Below, one piece after another: positions 9,548 to 17,532 of a stretch of DNA of 64,000 bases. Made by a program: the position numbers and the translations under genes. Source of the DNA: DASREM01 sp035652095 (GTDB lineage: Bacteria; Acidobacteriota; Terriglobia; Terriglobales; Acidobacteriaceae); NCBI GenBank assembly GCA_035652095.1, contig DASREM010000053.1, positions 1-64,000 on the forward strand, in the 5' to 3' direction. The stretch's first letter is position 1. The number at the start of each line of letters is the position of its first letter. A model generated the notes under the pieces. It saw only the letters and a list, made by a program, of their open reading frames with translations. It did no database searches and was not told the origin of the DNA.

Positions 9548-9951
9548 TGCCCGAAGTGAACGAAGATACTGAGAAGCTTGGGATCGTCCACGAGAACCTC
9601 GAGGGATGGATTCCATCGCTTGCCTCGGAGAACGAGATCCGCGAGGCACTGGAAAAAGCTTTCGATTATCGCGGGGACCTTACGATCACATTGAAAGACG
9701 GCCGACATGTGGAAGGTTATCTCTTCGACCGGCGATCGGACGGAGCCGGGCTGAAGGATTGTTTCGTCCGGGTCATGCCCAAGAACCAGAATGACAAACT
9801 AAAAATCGCTTATACCGAGATCGCCGCCCTGGCGTTCACCGGAAAAGATACCGCTGCCGGCAAGAGCTTCGAAGCGTGGGTGAAGAAGTACAACGAAAAG
9901 CGCGCGGCCGGCGAAAAGAATATCGGTATTGAGCCCGAGCCACTGGACTAA
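9547..9951 (+). CDS. Conserved small protein coupled to hpnH, unknown function
   Basis: A 134-aa soluble protein beginning on the last base of the hpnH stop codon. It is acidic at the N terminus and has a central beta-rich part (ITLKDGRHVEGYLFDRRSD) that looks like a small barrel of the SH3/Sm kind, then a Lys-rich C terminus. There is no signal peptide and no cysteine cluster. Tight coupling to hpnH suggests a role in hopanoid side-chain assembly or regulation, but that is inference from position only. Confidence 0.75.
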   Translation: MPEVNEDTEKLGIVHENLEGWIPSLASENEIREALEKAFDYRGDLTITLKDGRHVEGYLFDRRSDGAGLKDCFVRVMPKNQNDKLKIAYTEIAALAFTGKDTAAGKSFEAWVKKYNEKRAAGEKNIGIEPEPLD

Positions 9952-10030
9952 ACTCCCGAGTCAGGCCACCCTGTAATTCCCAATCTGGAAGCCGCGTTCT
10001 TTTCTGTGCGCCCGGCTGACCCTTTCCTGC

Positions 10031-10067
10031 TTGACAATGTTCTATATTTCCAGAATAATAGAAATAT
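10031..10067 (+). promoter_or_regulatory. ars operon promoter with ArsR-type operator
   Basis: A perfect -35 TTGACA (10031-10036), 17-nt spacer and -10 AATAAT (10054-10059) predict a start at about 10066, which is the A of the arsR ATG. A perfect 7-bp inverted repeat, ATATTTC (10044-10050) and GAAATAT (10061-10067), spans the -10 box, and a second interleaved pair TTCTAT/ATAGAA lies at 10040-10045 and 10058-10063. Dyads over the promoter are typical of ArsR/SmtB autorepression. Binding is inferred. Confidence 0.7.
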
Positions 10068-10407
10068 GTCGATTGGCCAAGCGCAAGTCGCTCGCTTCGC
10101 TGACATGTTTGCCGCCATGGGCACAGAGGCGCGCCTGAGGATCATGCAGTTGCTGCTCTCGGCTCACCCTGAGGGGTTGGTAGTGGGAGAGATTCAGGAC
10201 GAGCTCGATATCCCGAATTCCACGCTTTCTCACCACCTCGACAAGCTTCGGAACGAAGGTTTGGTCAGCGTGCGCCGCGAAGGAACGTTCCTGCGCTACA
10301 CCGCCAACACGGAAGCGCTGCAACAGGTGCTGGGCTTCCTGTATGCCGAATGCTGCACGCGCAACAAGGCAGTCAAACCAGAACAGATTATTCAGATATG
10401 CAGATAG
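10066..10407 (+). CDS. arsR: ArsR family metalloregulator of the ars operon
   Basis: A 113-aa winged helix repressor. The ATG at 10066 is preferred over an in-frame ATG at 10006 because the N-terminal 20 residues of the longer form lie over the promoter. No Shine-Dalgarno precedes it, consistent with a leaderless transcript. The fold begins with FADMFAAMGTEARLRIMQLL, and the recognition helix is STLSHHLDKL. The usual ELCVC-type metal motif in the DNA-binding helix is absent (EIQDEL instead). A C-terminal Cys-Cys pair (AECCTR) and a final Cys may bind As(III), as in ArsR variants with C-terminal cysteines. It leads arsM, arsC and acr3. Confidence 0.88.
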   Translation: MSIGQAQVARFADMFAAMGTEARLRIMQLLLSAHPEGLVVGEIQDELDIPNSTLSHHLDKLRNEGLVSVRREGTFLRYTANTEALQQVLGFLYAECCTRNKAVKPEQIIQICR

Positions 10408-10416
10408 GAGGAAATT

Positions 10417-11271
10417 ATGGCCGCTCCTGACATCAAGCAAGAAGTTCGTGAGAAGTACGGGCAAGCCGCGTTGCGGGTGAAGCAGGGAGGCAGTTCATGT
10501 TGCGGATCGGAGCCTGCGACTGCGGAGAACTGCTGCGATCCGATCACGGCGAATCTGTACGACGCGTCGCAGATCGGGCAGATCCCGGAGGAAGCATTAT
10601 TGGCCTCTCTGGGGTGCGGGAACCCCACCGCTTTGGCTCAGTTGAAACCTGGAGAGGTCGTGCTCGATCTTGGTTCAGGCGGCGGCATTGACGTGCTGCT
10701 CTCAGCCCGGCGGGTGGGACCGACGGGGAAGGCCTACGGGCTCGACATGACCGATGAAATGCTGGCCCTGGCCAATGAGAACAAGCGCAAGTCTGGCCTG
10801 CAGAACGTGGAATTCCTGCGTGGAGAAATCGAGCATATTCCTTTGCCCGACAACTCGGTGGACGTGATCATTTCCAACTGCGTGGTCAATCTTTCGGCGG
10901 ACAAGGACCAGGTTCTGCGCGAAGCGTTCCGTGTTCTCAAGCCGGGTGGCCGGTTTGCGATTTCCGACGTAGTCACTCGCGGCGAAATGCTGCCAGAGAT
11001 TCGTAAGAGCGTTCTGCTTTGGGTCGGATGTATCGCTGGAGCTCTCGAAGAGAACGAATATCGTGCCAAGCTGGCCGGCGCTGGCTTTGAGCAGGTGGAT
11101 CTGGAGCCGACACGGATTTACCGCATTGACGATGCGCGCGAATTCCTGGCCCGTGAGGGCGTCGATGTGGACGGTATTGCGCCGCAAGTGGACGGAAAGT
11201 TCATGAGCGCATTCGTAAGAGCGGTCAAGCCAGCGCCCAAGTCGTGCTGTGGTCCGGCTTGCTGTAACTAG
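10417..11271 (+). CDS. arsM: Arsenite S-adenosylmethionine methyltransferase ArsM
   Basis: A 284-aa class I methyltransferase that methylates As(III) to less retained or volatile species. An AGGAGG site lies 6 nt before the ATG. The SAM motif is VLDLGSGGGID near residue 88. Arsenic-binding cysteines are present: a Cys-Cys near residue 29, SNC near residue 151, and VGC near residue 204, matching the conserved ArsM cysteines. The C terminus carries an additional CCGPACCN Cys-rich tail. It is 9 nt after arsR and 15 nt before arsC, clearly one operon. Confidence is high from context and motifs. Confidence 0.93.
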   Translation: MAAPDIKQEVREKYGQAALRVKQGGSSCCGSEPATAENCCDPITANLYDASQIGQIPEEALLASLGCGNPTALAQLKPGEVVLDLGSGGGIDVLLSARRVGPTGKAYGLDMTDEMLALANENKRKSGLQNVEFLRGEIEHIPLPDNSVDVIISNCVVNLSADKDQVLREAFRVLKPGGRFAISDVVTRGEMLPEIRKSVLLWVGCIAGALEENEYRAKLAGAGFEQVDLEPTRIYRIDDAREFLAREGVDVDGIAPQVDGKFMSAFVRAVKPAPKSCCGPACCN

Positions 11272-11286
11272 CAGAGACACGGAACC

Positions 11287-11811
11287 ATGAAAAGCCACTA
11301 CAACGTTCTGTTCCTGTGCACAGGCAACTCCGCGCGCTCGATCATGGCCGAGGCGATTCTCAACGCCAGAGGCGCACCTGCCTTTACTGCTTACAGTGCG
11401 GGAAGCCACCCTTCTGGCAAGGTCCATCCCGAAGCTCTGCGCCAACTCGAAATTTCGCGCATAGCAACGGGGGGTCTGCGCAGCAAAGGCTGGGAGGAAT
11501 TTTCGCACCCAGATTCGCCGAAATTGGATTTTGTATTTACCGTGTGCGACAACGCCGCCAAGGAAGTCTGCCCGGTATGGCCGGGCCAGCCCACGACCGC
11601 TCATTGGGGCGTTCCTGATCCTGCAGCCGTACACGGCCCCGAAGATGCCGTACAGCGTGCTTTCCGGAACGCCTTTTTTCTTCTGGAGAGGCGAATCGGC
11701 CTTTTTCTGTCTCTTCCCTTAGCGAGCCTTGACCACCTCACTATCAGGAGAGCAGTGACAGAGATCGGCCGCAAGACCGACTTCTCCCGTGGAGCGGCTC
11801 ATGGGAACTAG
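11287..11811 (+). CDS. arsC: Arsenate reductase, low-molecular-weight phosphatase type
   Basis: A 174-aa protein related to low-molecular-weight tyrosine phosphatases and thioredoxin-linked ArsC. The P-loop Cys-x5-Arg is CTGNSARS at about residue 11. Redox cysteines are in VCDNAAKEVC near residues 83-90, and the DP motif of the acid loop is at PDPAA. It reduces As(V) to As(III) for export by the next gene or methylation by ArsM. The C-terminal 35 residues run past the usual domain end. The end overlaps the next start by 11 nt. Confidence 0.9.
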   Translation: MKSHYNVLFLCTGNSARSIMAEAILNARGAPAFTAYSAGSHPSGKVHPEALRQLEISRIATGGLRSKGWEEFSHPDSPKLDFVFTVCDNAAKEVCPVWPGQPTTAHWGVPDPAAVHGPEDAVQRAFRNAFFLLERRIGLFLSLPLASLDHLTIRRAVTEIGRKTDFSRGAAHGN

Positions 11812-12886
11812 TAGCCGCCTAAGCTTTCTGGATCGCTATCTCACGGCTTGGATCTTTGGCGCGATGGCAGCCGGCGTGGCGCTGGGGTTCCTGGTGCCAG
11901 GGGTGGTTCCGTTCCTTAATCGCTTCACTGCGGGCACGACGTCGATCCCTATCGCACTTGGGTTGATTGTCATGATGTACCCGCCGTTTACCAAGGTGAG
12001 ATACGAGGAGTTGCACGAGGTCTTCCGCAACAAGCGGGTTCTCGGGCTGTCGCTGCTGCAAAATTGGATCATCGGCCCTGTGCTCATGTTTGTTCTGGCG
12101 ATCACATTCCTTAGAAATTATCCCGAATACATGGCTGGATTGATTCTGATCGGCTTGGCTCGTTGCATCGCCATGGTGATTGTCTGGAACGAACTCGCTC
12201 GCGGGGACACCCAGTACGCGGCTGGACTGGTGGCTTTCAATTCCATCTTCCAGGTGCTGTTCTTCTCGATCTATTCCTGGTTGTTTGTGACCGTACTGCC
12301 GGCCAAACTCGGGTTGCACGGAGCGGTTGTGAACGTGTCCATAGGCGCAATCGCGAAAAGTGTGTTCGTGTATCTCGGCATTCCATTCCTCGCGGGATTG
12401 GGCACGCGTTCCGTCCTGCGGAGGATGAAGGGGGCGGCCTGGTATGACCACACCTTTGTTCCGCGCGTGAGTCCACTGACCCTGATTGCACTGCTGTTCA
12501 CAATTGTGGTGATGTTCTCGCTGAAGGGCGAGTACATTGTTCGCCTGCCGCTGGACGTATTTCGAATCGCCATTCCGCTTCTGATCTACTTCGTTGTGAT
12601 GTTCCTGGTGTCTTTCTACATGGGTAGGAAACTGGGAGCCGATTACTCCAAGACAGCAACGCTGTCGTTCACGGCGGCGTCCAACAATTTCGAACTCGCG
12701 ATTGCGGTTGCAGTCTCGGTCTTTGGGATCGGTTCCGGAGCGGCATTTGCTGCCGTAATCGGGCCTCTTGTAGAGGTTCCGGTCATGATTGGCTTAGTCA
12801 ACATCGCCTTACACTTCCAGCGCCGTTATTTTGAATTCTCCACCGCTTCGCAACTCGAAACAGCCGTGATGCGAGCTCGACAGTGA
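11801..12886 (+). CDS. ACR3 family arsenite efflux permease
   Basis: A 361-aa permease with about ten membrane segments, matching the bile-acid/ACR3 transporter length. I use the ATG at 11801, which has GGAG 6 nt upstream; a GTG at 11789 is the alternative. Family segments are visible: an early GLIVMMYPPF block, NELARGD near residue 130 and TLSFTAASNNFELAIAV near residue 285. The Cys in the GLARCIAMV segment is the arsenite-binding Cys of the ACR3 family. It exports As(III), driven by the membrane potential or proton gradient. It ends 9 bp from the convergent gene. It is often labelled arsB, but is unrelated to E. coli ArsB. Confidence 0.92.
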   Translation: MGTSSRLSFLDRYLTAWIFGAMAAGVALGFLVPGVVPFLNRFTAGTTSIPIALGLIVMMYPPFTKVRYEELHEVFRNKRVLGLSLLQNWIIGPVLMFVLAITFLRNYPEYMAGLILIGLARCIAMVIVWNELARGDTQYAAGLVAFNSIFQVLFFSIYSWLFVTVLPAKLGLHGAVVNVSIGAIAKSVFVYLGIPFLAGLGTRSVLRRMKGAAWYDHTFVPRVSPLTLIALLFTIVVMFSLKGEYIVRLPLDVFRIAIPLLIYFVVMFLVSFYMGRKLGADYSKTATLSFTAASNNFELAIAVAVSVFGIGSGAAFAAVIGPLVEVPVMIGLVNIALHFQRRYFEFSTASQLETAVMRARQ

Positions 12887-12895
12887 TTTGTCGGT

Positions 12896-13612
12896 TCAGC
12901 GTCCAAACAAGGTGAAATGCGCACTGGACGCCATCAGAAACAGCATAGGAACGGACAGAAACACATTTGTGCGTGACGCCAGAAACGCCATGCGAGCCAA
13001 TTTGGCGGCATCGGGAGGTGGCGTTCCGGCTAGCGTTCCACGAATGATCTGCTTGTTGGCTCGCCAGATGATGCCCCAGACGTTGAACAGCATGATGAAC
13101 CCGAATCCGCCGCCGATGCCGATACAAAGGACGTGATTGTCGTCCTGGCCGACCGGCGTGTAGTTGACGAACAGCCACGCACCGAGAAGCGCGATGACGG
13201 TCACGGCAATACCCACGACGTATCCGCTGGGTGTGCGCGAAATCACCGCAAAGAGCAGCATAGAGCCAACGATCCAGATCAGCAGGAACAGACCGATCGT
13301 GCTGCCGGCGCTTACTCCCATCCGGTGGGCGTCAGGCGCGACCAGGATCTGGGCCCAGTACCAGAAACCCACAAATACGGTAATCATGGCGCTCCAGCGG
13401 AACAACTGCATCGCGGGCATCGTCATGTTCTCGAAGACTTTGGGTTTCATGGTGGCGTCCACCGTTTTCATGAAGGGGACATTCACCAGGTTGAAGAAAT
13501 AGAGCAGGCCGATCCAGGTGATGCCGGCCAGAAAGTGGAACCAGCGTAGAAGAATCCCGAGTGCTTCCGTACCGGTATGGGTAGGCATAACCAATTCGGC
13601 GAAAAAGCCCAT
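12896..13612 (-). CDS. Urate hydroxylase PuuD-type membrane protein (urate oxidase N-terminal family)
   Basis: A 238-aa integral membrane protein with about seven or eight hydrophobic segments. It matches the membrane domain of PuuD-type urate oxidases (Urate_ox_N family): an opening RWFHFLAGITWIGLLYFFNLVNVPF block, then TIGLFLLIWIVGSM and a late FNVWGIIWRANKQII segment. Several conserved histidines are likely haem ligands. The full-length enzyme has a C-terminal cytochrome c domain, and this protein ends without any CXXCH. An electron partner would therefore be a separate cytochrome, or the protein has another activity. No purine catabolism gene is adjacent. Convergent with acr3. Confidence 0.7.
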   Translation of the reverse strand: MGFFAELVMPTHTGTEALGILLRWFHFLAGITWIGLLYFFNLVNVPFMKTVDATMKPKVFENMTMPAMQLFRWSAMITVFVGFWYWAQILVAPDAHRMGVSAGSTIGLFLLIWIVGSMLLFAVISRTPSGYVVGIAVTVIALLGAWLFVNYTPVGQDDNHVLCIGIGGGFGFIMLFNVWGIIWRANKQIIRGTLAGTPPPDAAKLARMAFLASRTNVFLSVPMLFLMASSAHFTLFGR

Positions 13613-13965
13613 CTGGTCCTCCAGACCTAAGCAGTCGTTTCAACCCGCAAATGCAGATCCAGTTCCAGAGCTGCTCGAGGAAGATCCGAGCTCGCGGTAA
13701 GCATTGTTCCGAAGCTCGAATGTTGTCATTGAAGCAAACAAGTGTCAATTGCTGTTCTGATTCCCGAACAGAATCCGCGAACCTGCAGACTTGGCTTGAA
13801 AACTGGACAGGGAGGCCGTATGGTACGTGTGTTGCCCGCAGTTCCCGGTTGGTCGGCCGAACGCCGTCACAAGAAGAGAGTGGGAACGCGGGGTTTTCCC
13901 CTATGTCCTCACGAGCTGTTTCGTGAGAGCAGTGGATCCTTCGAGAGCACACTAGGAGATCGGCG
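13613..13965 (+). promoter_or_regulatory. Intergenic region with hfq promoter and leader hairpins
   Basis: This 353-bp gap has no convincing gene. A promoter of TTGAAA (13796-13801), 17-nt spacer and TATGGT (13819-13824) predicts a start near 13831 and a leader of about 135 nt for hfq. Within it lie GGGG-TTTT-CCCC (about 13900) and a 7-bp hairpin CTCACGA/TCGTGAG (13908-13914 and 13921-13927, loop of 6). There is no U-run, so these are not terminators. In enterobacteria hfq leaders carry autoregulatory Hfq sites; that role here is speculation. Confidence 0.5.
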
Positions 13966-14280
13966 ATGGAAAACAAGCCGGCGCAAAACATCCAGGACTC
14001 GTTCCTTAATACGGCCCGGAAAGAAAAGACCAATATCACGATTTACCTACTCAGCGGGGTGAAGCTGACGGGCCGAATCCGCTCCTTTGATAAGTACTCG
14101 GTTGTACTCGAGACCAATAATCAGGAGCAGCTGATCTTCAAGCACGCGATCTCGACGGTGGCCATGGGGCGCAGTTCGCATAGCCATGCGGAGAGGCCGT
14201 CGCCCATAGCGGCGGCGCCGGCGGTCAGCGCTGATACCCACGCGCAGCCGGCATCGGCGGCTTCGGGCACGGAAGGGTAA
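13966..14280 (+). CDS. hfq: RNA chaperone Hfq
   Basis: A 104-aa Sm-like protein with AGGAG 7 nt before its ATG. The Sm1 motif (QDSFLNTARKEKTNITIYLLSG) and Sm2 motif (IFKHAISTV, in place of the common YKHAIST) are intact, including Gln8-type and distal-face residues. The Sm core ends near residue 68. A roughly 35-residue Ala/Ser/Pro-rich tail follows, probably disordered. It assists small RNA-mRNA pairing. hflX follows after 12 nt, the classic hfq-hflX order. Confidence 0.93.
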   Translation: MENKPAQNIQDSFLNTARKEKTNITIYLLSGVKLTGRIRSFDKYSVVLETNNQEQLIFKHAISTVAMGRSSHSHAERPSPIAAAPAVSADTHAQPASAASGTEG

Positions 14281-14292
14281 GGCGTTTCGCAA

Positions 14293-15699
14293 TTGCGCGG
14301 TCCAGAATCCAGAGTCGCTGGCGAGCGCCGTGGGAAACGTACTGCGACCGGCCCGGTGCCGGAGCGCGCGTTTCTGGTCGGAATCGAATACAGAAGCCGG
14401 GCGCGGTCGAGTGCGCCCGCGCGAAGCGGTTCCTTGACGGCTGGCGCCCAAGCCGCGCGTGATACTTCCGCTCCGGCCACGACCAAGGCTTCCAGCACGC
14501 CAGAATTCAGTGCCGAAGAATCGCTGCAAGAGCTGCGGTCGTTAGCTCTCAGTGCCGGCGCGATCGTTGCCGGTGAGTTCCTCCAGCACCGCGACCGGCC
14601 CGATCCGGCGACACTGATTGGCAAGGGCAAGCTGGAGGAAATAGCCGGCGCTGCCGCATCCGTTTCGGCCGACCTGATTCTGTTCGATCACGATCTCACC
14701 GCCTCGCAACAGCGAAACATTGAGAGAGTCGTAGACACCCGGGTGATCGATCGTACCCAGCTGATCCTCGATATTTTTGCGAAGCATGCGCGAACCCGCG
14801 AAGGCCAATTGCAGGTGGAACTGGCGCAACTTGAGTATTTGCTCCCTCGCTTGGGTGGACGCGGCATCGAGATGTCACAGCTCGGTGGTGGCATTGGCAC
14901 CCGCGGTCCTGGTGAAACTCAGCTGGAAACCGATCGCCGCAAGATCTACCGTCGCATAAGACATGTAAAAGAGCAGATCGAAAATGTGCGTCGCGTTCGC
15001 GCGCAACAAAGACAGCGGCGCGAGTCAGTGCCTGTCGCCACCGTTGCCCTGGTCGGGTATACCAATGCCGGCAAATCGACTCTGTTCAATGCCCTGACCA
15101 GCGCCGCCGTCCTGGAATCGCCGCGCATGTTTGCTACACTTGATCCCACCATTCGTGCGATTACCCTGCCCTCAAAACGCAAAGCGCTCCTCTCCGATAC
15201 CGTCGGTTTCATTCGTAACCTGCCGCACACGCTGGTGACCGCTTTTCGCGCCACCCTGGAAGAAGTCCAGCGAGCGGCACTGATTCTGCAGGTTTCCGAC
15301 GCGAGCAGCCCGATTTCCAGCGAACAAGACGCACAGGTCGAGAAGGTACTCAAGGAACTGGAAGCAGAGAAGAAGACGCGCTTACGCATCATGAATAAGA
15401 TTGACCTGCTGCCGCCGGTGCAACGCGAATCATTGCGAGATGATGCGAAAACAGTCCATGTTTCTGCGGCGAAAGGAATCGGCATGTCTACACTGCTCGA
15501 CCGCATCGATCAGACGCTGGCTGAGGACCCTGTTTCCCGCGTCAAACTGCGCATTCCACAGAAAGAAGGGAAGGCGCTCTCGCTGCTGGAGGCCCGTTCC
15601 CGGATTTACTCGCGTGCATACCGTGATGGTCTGGTTGAGTTGGAAGCCGACGCGCCACAATCGCTTATGCGCAAGCTGCTGGCGTGGATCGTGGACTAG
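14293..15699 (+). CDS. hflX: Ribosome-associated GTPase HflX
   Basis: A 468-aa GTPase that splits stalled or idle ribosomes. The start is taken as TTG 14293, preceded by GAAGGGTAAGG about 8 nt upstream; the first about 80 residues are variable. The N-terminal HflX domain contains LIGKGKLEEI and LFDHDLTASQQRNIE. A helical linker with RGIEMSQLGGGIGTRGPGETQLE is the family signature. The G domain begins near residue 254 with GYTNAGKS (G1), then DTVGF (G3) and NKIDL (G4). It is co-transcribed with hfq. Confidence 0.92.
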   Translation: MRGPESRVAGERRGKRTATGPVPERAFLVGIEYRSRARSSAPARSGSLTAGAQAARDTSAPATTKASSTPEFSAEESLQELRSLALSAGAIVAGEFLQHRDRPDPATLIGKGKLEEIAGAAASVSADLILFDHDLTASQQRNIERVVDTRVIDRTQLILDIFAKHARTREGQLQVELAQLEYLLPRLGGRGIEMSQLGGGIGTRGPGETQLETDRRKIYRRIRHVKEQIENVRRVRAQQRQRRESVPVATVALVGYTNAGKSTLFNALTSAAVLESPRMFATLDPTIRAITLPSKRKALLSDTVGFIRNLPHTLVTAFRATLEEVQRAALILQVSDASSPISSEQDAQVEKVLKELEAEKKTRLRIMNKIDLLPPVQRESLRDDAKTVHVSAAKGIGMSTLLDRIDQTLAEDPVSRVKLRIPQKEGKALSLLEARSRIYSRAYRDGLVELEADAPQSLMRKLLAWIVD

Positions 15700-15952
15700 G
15701 CGGACTTGACTTTATTCCTCTGTTTGCGCCGATAACTTGATCAATGCAGCTCACTCCGAACAGTTGTCCGTACTTGGCCCGTGCGCCTCGTAGTTCAAGA
15801 TCAAGCCGGCGATTTCCACAAGCGTCGGCAAGTGACGTTTGGGTATCAACAATCTCTTAACAAAACACTGACAATCTCCTGCGCTTCCCGAGCTAGCTTG
15901 ATGGGCGGCCGACAAAGCCTGTAAAGCTCACCCTGGTCAAGGAGAAGATCCG

Positions 15953-17131
15953 TTGCGAACATATTGTTGGAGTTCCCTTTGTTTGTTGCTGCTGGTCGTT
16001 TCTGCGCAGTCCCAAATTGCACAATGGCCGAATCTGGTAGCACGCCCTCATTTCAAACCCGGCCGTTCGGTCCAGGCCGACACCGGCTTTCCCGCGCCCT
16101 ATGAAACGCCGGCGTCGTTGGCCTGCAACTACCACTTGGTGACCACGATTGTGCCGGGCTGTCCGGTTGCAACCACGACGGCTTTGCCGGCCGGGGGCTC
16201 GGGAACGATCGCTGTCGTCAACGCCTTCGACTACCCCGCGGCGCAGAAAGATCTGAATACCTTTTCGCAACGCTTCGGGATCCCCCTATGCAACACATCG
16301 AATCCTTGCCTCTCGGTAGTTTTCGCCGGTGGCACTCGTCCGATCGTAGACCCGCTTTGGGCTTCCAACGCCGCCAATGTCATCGAGTATCTGCATGCCT
16401 TCGCACCGTCTGCAAAAATTGTTCTGGTGGAAGCCGCGACGTCGTCGCTGACCGATTTGATGGTTGCCATTCAGAAGGCGAATGAAATCATTTCGACCTC
16501 AGCGACGGGAAAGGGACAGATGATTTTGCCTTTTGGGCTGCCGGAGTTCGTAAGCGAAACCATTGCGGATGAGGCATTCACCACGCCTGGCGTTGTGTAC
16601 ATCGCAGGCAATGAAGGCGCCCCTGATTTTCTGGAATATCCCGCTGTTTCTCCTAATGTGATCGCGGTTGCCGCCACCGGGCTATTGCGCGATCCGCAAG
16701 GCAATGCGTATGGCGAAATCTCCACTACATTCTTTGCCGGGGGTAACAGCAAATTCGAGTCGCGCCCGTCCTACCAGGATGGGATTCAGTCGCTGGTAAA
16801 AAATCATCGCGGAGTGCCGGACTTGGCTTTTGCCAGCGATCCGGTGATCAGCCCGGAAATCTTTTACGACAGCATTCCGCTGGACGGTTTCGTGGGCTGG
16901 CAATTCACGGGAAATCTAGTTTTCGGAGAAGCGTTCTGGGCCGCAGTCATCAACCAAGCCGGAAGTTCCGCCGACAGCACGGCTGCGGAACTGACGATTC
17001 TGTACGGTAACCTCGGAAACAGTAATGTGTTTTTTGACATCACGCAGGGCAGTGCCATTGGGGTGAAGGCCAAGCCAGGGTGGGACTTTGTAACCGGGGT
17101 GGGCGTGGATGTTGGGTTCTCGGGAAAATAG
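15953..17131 (+). CDS. Secreted sedolisin-like (S53) protein lacking catalytic residues
   Basis: A 392-aa secreted protein. AAGGAGA stands 7 nt before the TTG start, and residues 1-20 form a signal peptide. The fold markers of S53 peptidases are visible: IAVVNAFDYPAAQKDLNTF near residue 88, HAFAPSAKIVLVEA near 150, and YPAVSPNVIAVAATG near 225. The catalytic Glu and Asp normally found before the HAxAP block are missing (WASNAANVIEYL), and the GTSAA Ser loop is replaced by FTGNLVFGEAFW. I therefore read it as a pseudopeptidase, possibly binding peptides or surfaces. It has its own leader gap (15700-15952) with no further feature seen. Confidence 0.7.
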   Translation: MRTYCWSSLCLLLLVVSAQSQIAQWPNLVARPHFKPGRSVQADTGFPAPYETPASLACNYHLVTTIVPGCPVATTTALPAGGSGTIAVVNAFDYPAAQKDLNTFSQRFGIPLCNTSNPCLSVVFAGGTRPIVDPLWASNAANVIEYLHAFAPSAKIVLVEAATSSLTDLMVAIQKANEIISTSATGKGQMILPFGLPEFVSETIADEAFTTPGVVYIAGNEGAPDFLEYPAVSPNVIAVAATGLLRDPQGNAYGEISTTFFAGGNSKFESRPSYQDGIQSLVKNHRGVPDLAFASDPVISPEIFYDSIPLDGFVGWQFTGNLVFGEAFWAAVINQAGSSADSTAAELTILYGNLGNSNVFFDITQGSAIGVKAKPGWDFVTGVGVDVGFSGK

Positions 17132-17532
17132 GATTTTTTGCGATGCGCTTGCACAAACACCGTCCCCAACATGGGCGAGCTATTTCCGTGAATCCCGACT
17201 CATGGCGATGGTGACCGAGTACCGAATCGGGGCCGATCAAGGTCCGAAAATTAAATGGGCCGGCAACCAAGAAGCGGTGACTTTCCTTGGCTATCGGCCC
17301 ATTCGATCCTGAATTGGATCGGAGGTGATACCTTCATCCTAGTACCCTTCCTTGAGAAGTCAAGCACTGATTCCGCGATCTTGGAAAATCCTTGACAAAT
17401 AAGGCCTGTGCGGTTCTGAATTGGCACCCGGAAGCCACAAACCTTTTTCCCGCGCGTTGACACTAAGGCTTGTGGACTGTTAGATTTACCTGTTTCTCAG
17501 TCCTCTTACGCTCGGGCTCTTACCAACACAAA
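17132..17532 (+). promoter_or_regulatory. ATP synthase leader: long stem-loop and promoter
   Basis: The gap before the atp genes holds no gene. A long imperfect hairpin has 18-nt arms at 17254-17271 and 17286-17303 with a 14-nt loop; 15 of 18 positions are Watson-Crick and one more is a G-U. A short dyad GATCC/GGATC follows near 17305-17320. A promoter of TTGACA (17457-17462), 17-nt spacer and TTAGAT (17480-17485) predicts a start near 17492, about 40 nt before the b' gene. A second TTGACA at 17392-17397 lacks a good -10 box. Confidence 0.5.

Noticed and set aside
8462..9649. A 395-codon open frame on the minus strand opposite hpnH
   Set aside because: It lies wholly antisense to hpnH and its neighbour, its translation is Arg/His/Val-rich with no domain, and the + strand proteins are recognisable families.
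10702..11634. A 310-codon minus-strand frame across arsM and arsC
   Set aside because: Shadow frame of two clear ars genes with low-complexity Arg/His composition.
15700..15952. tRNA or small RNA before the sedolisin-like gene
   Set aside because: No cloverleaf, hairpin or T-loop motif could be drawn in this gap.
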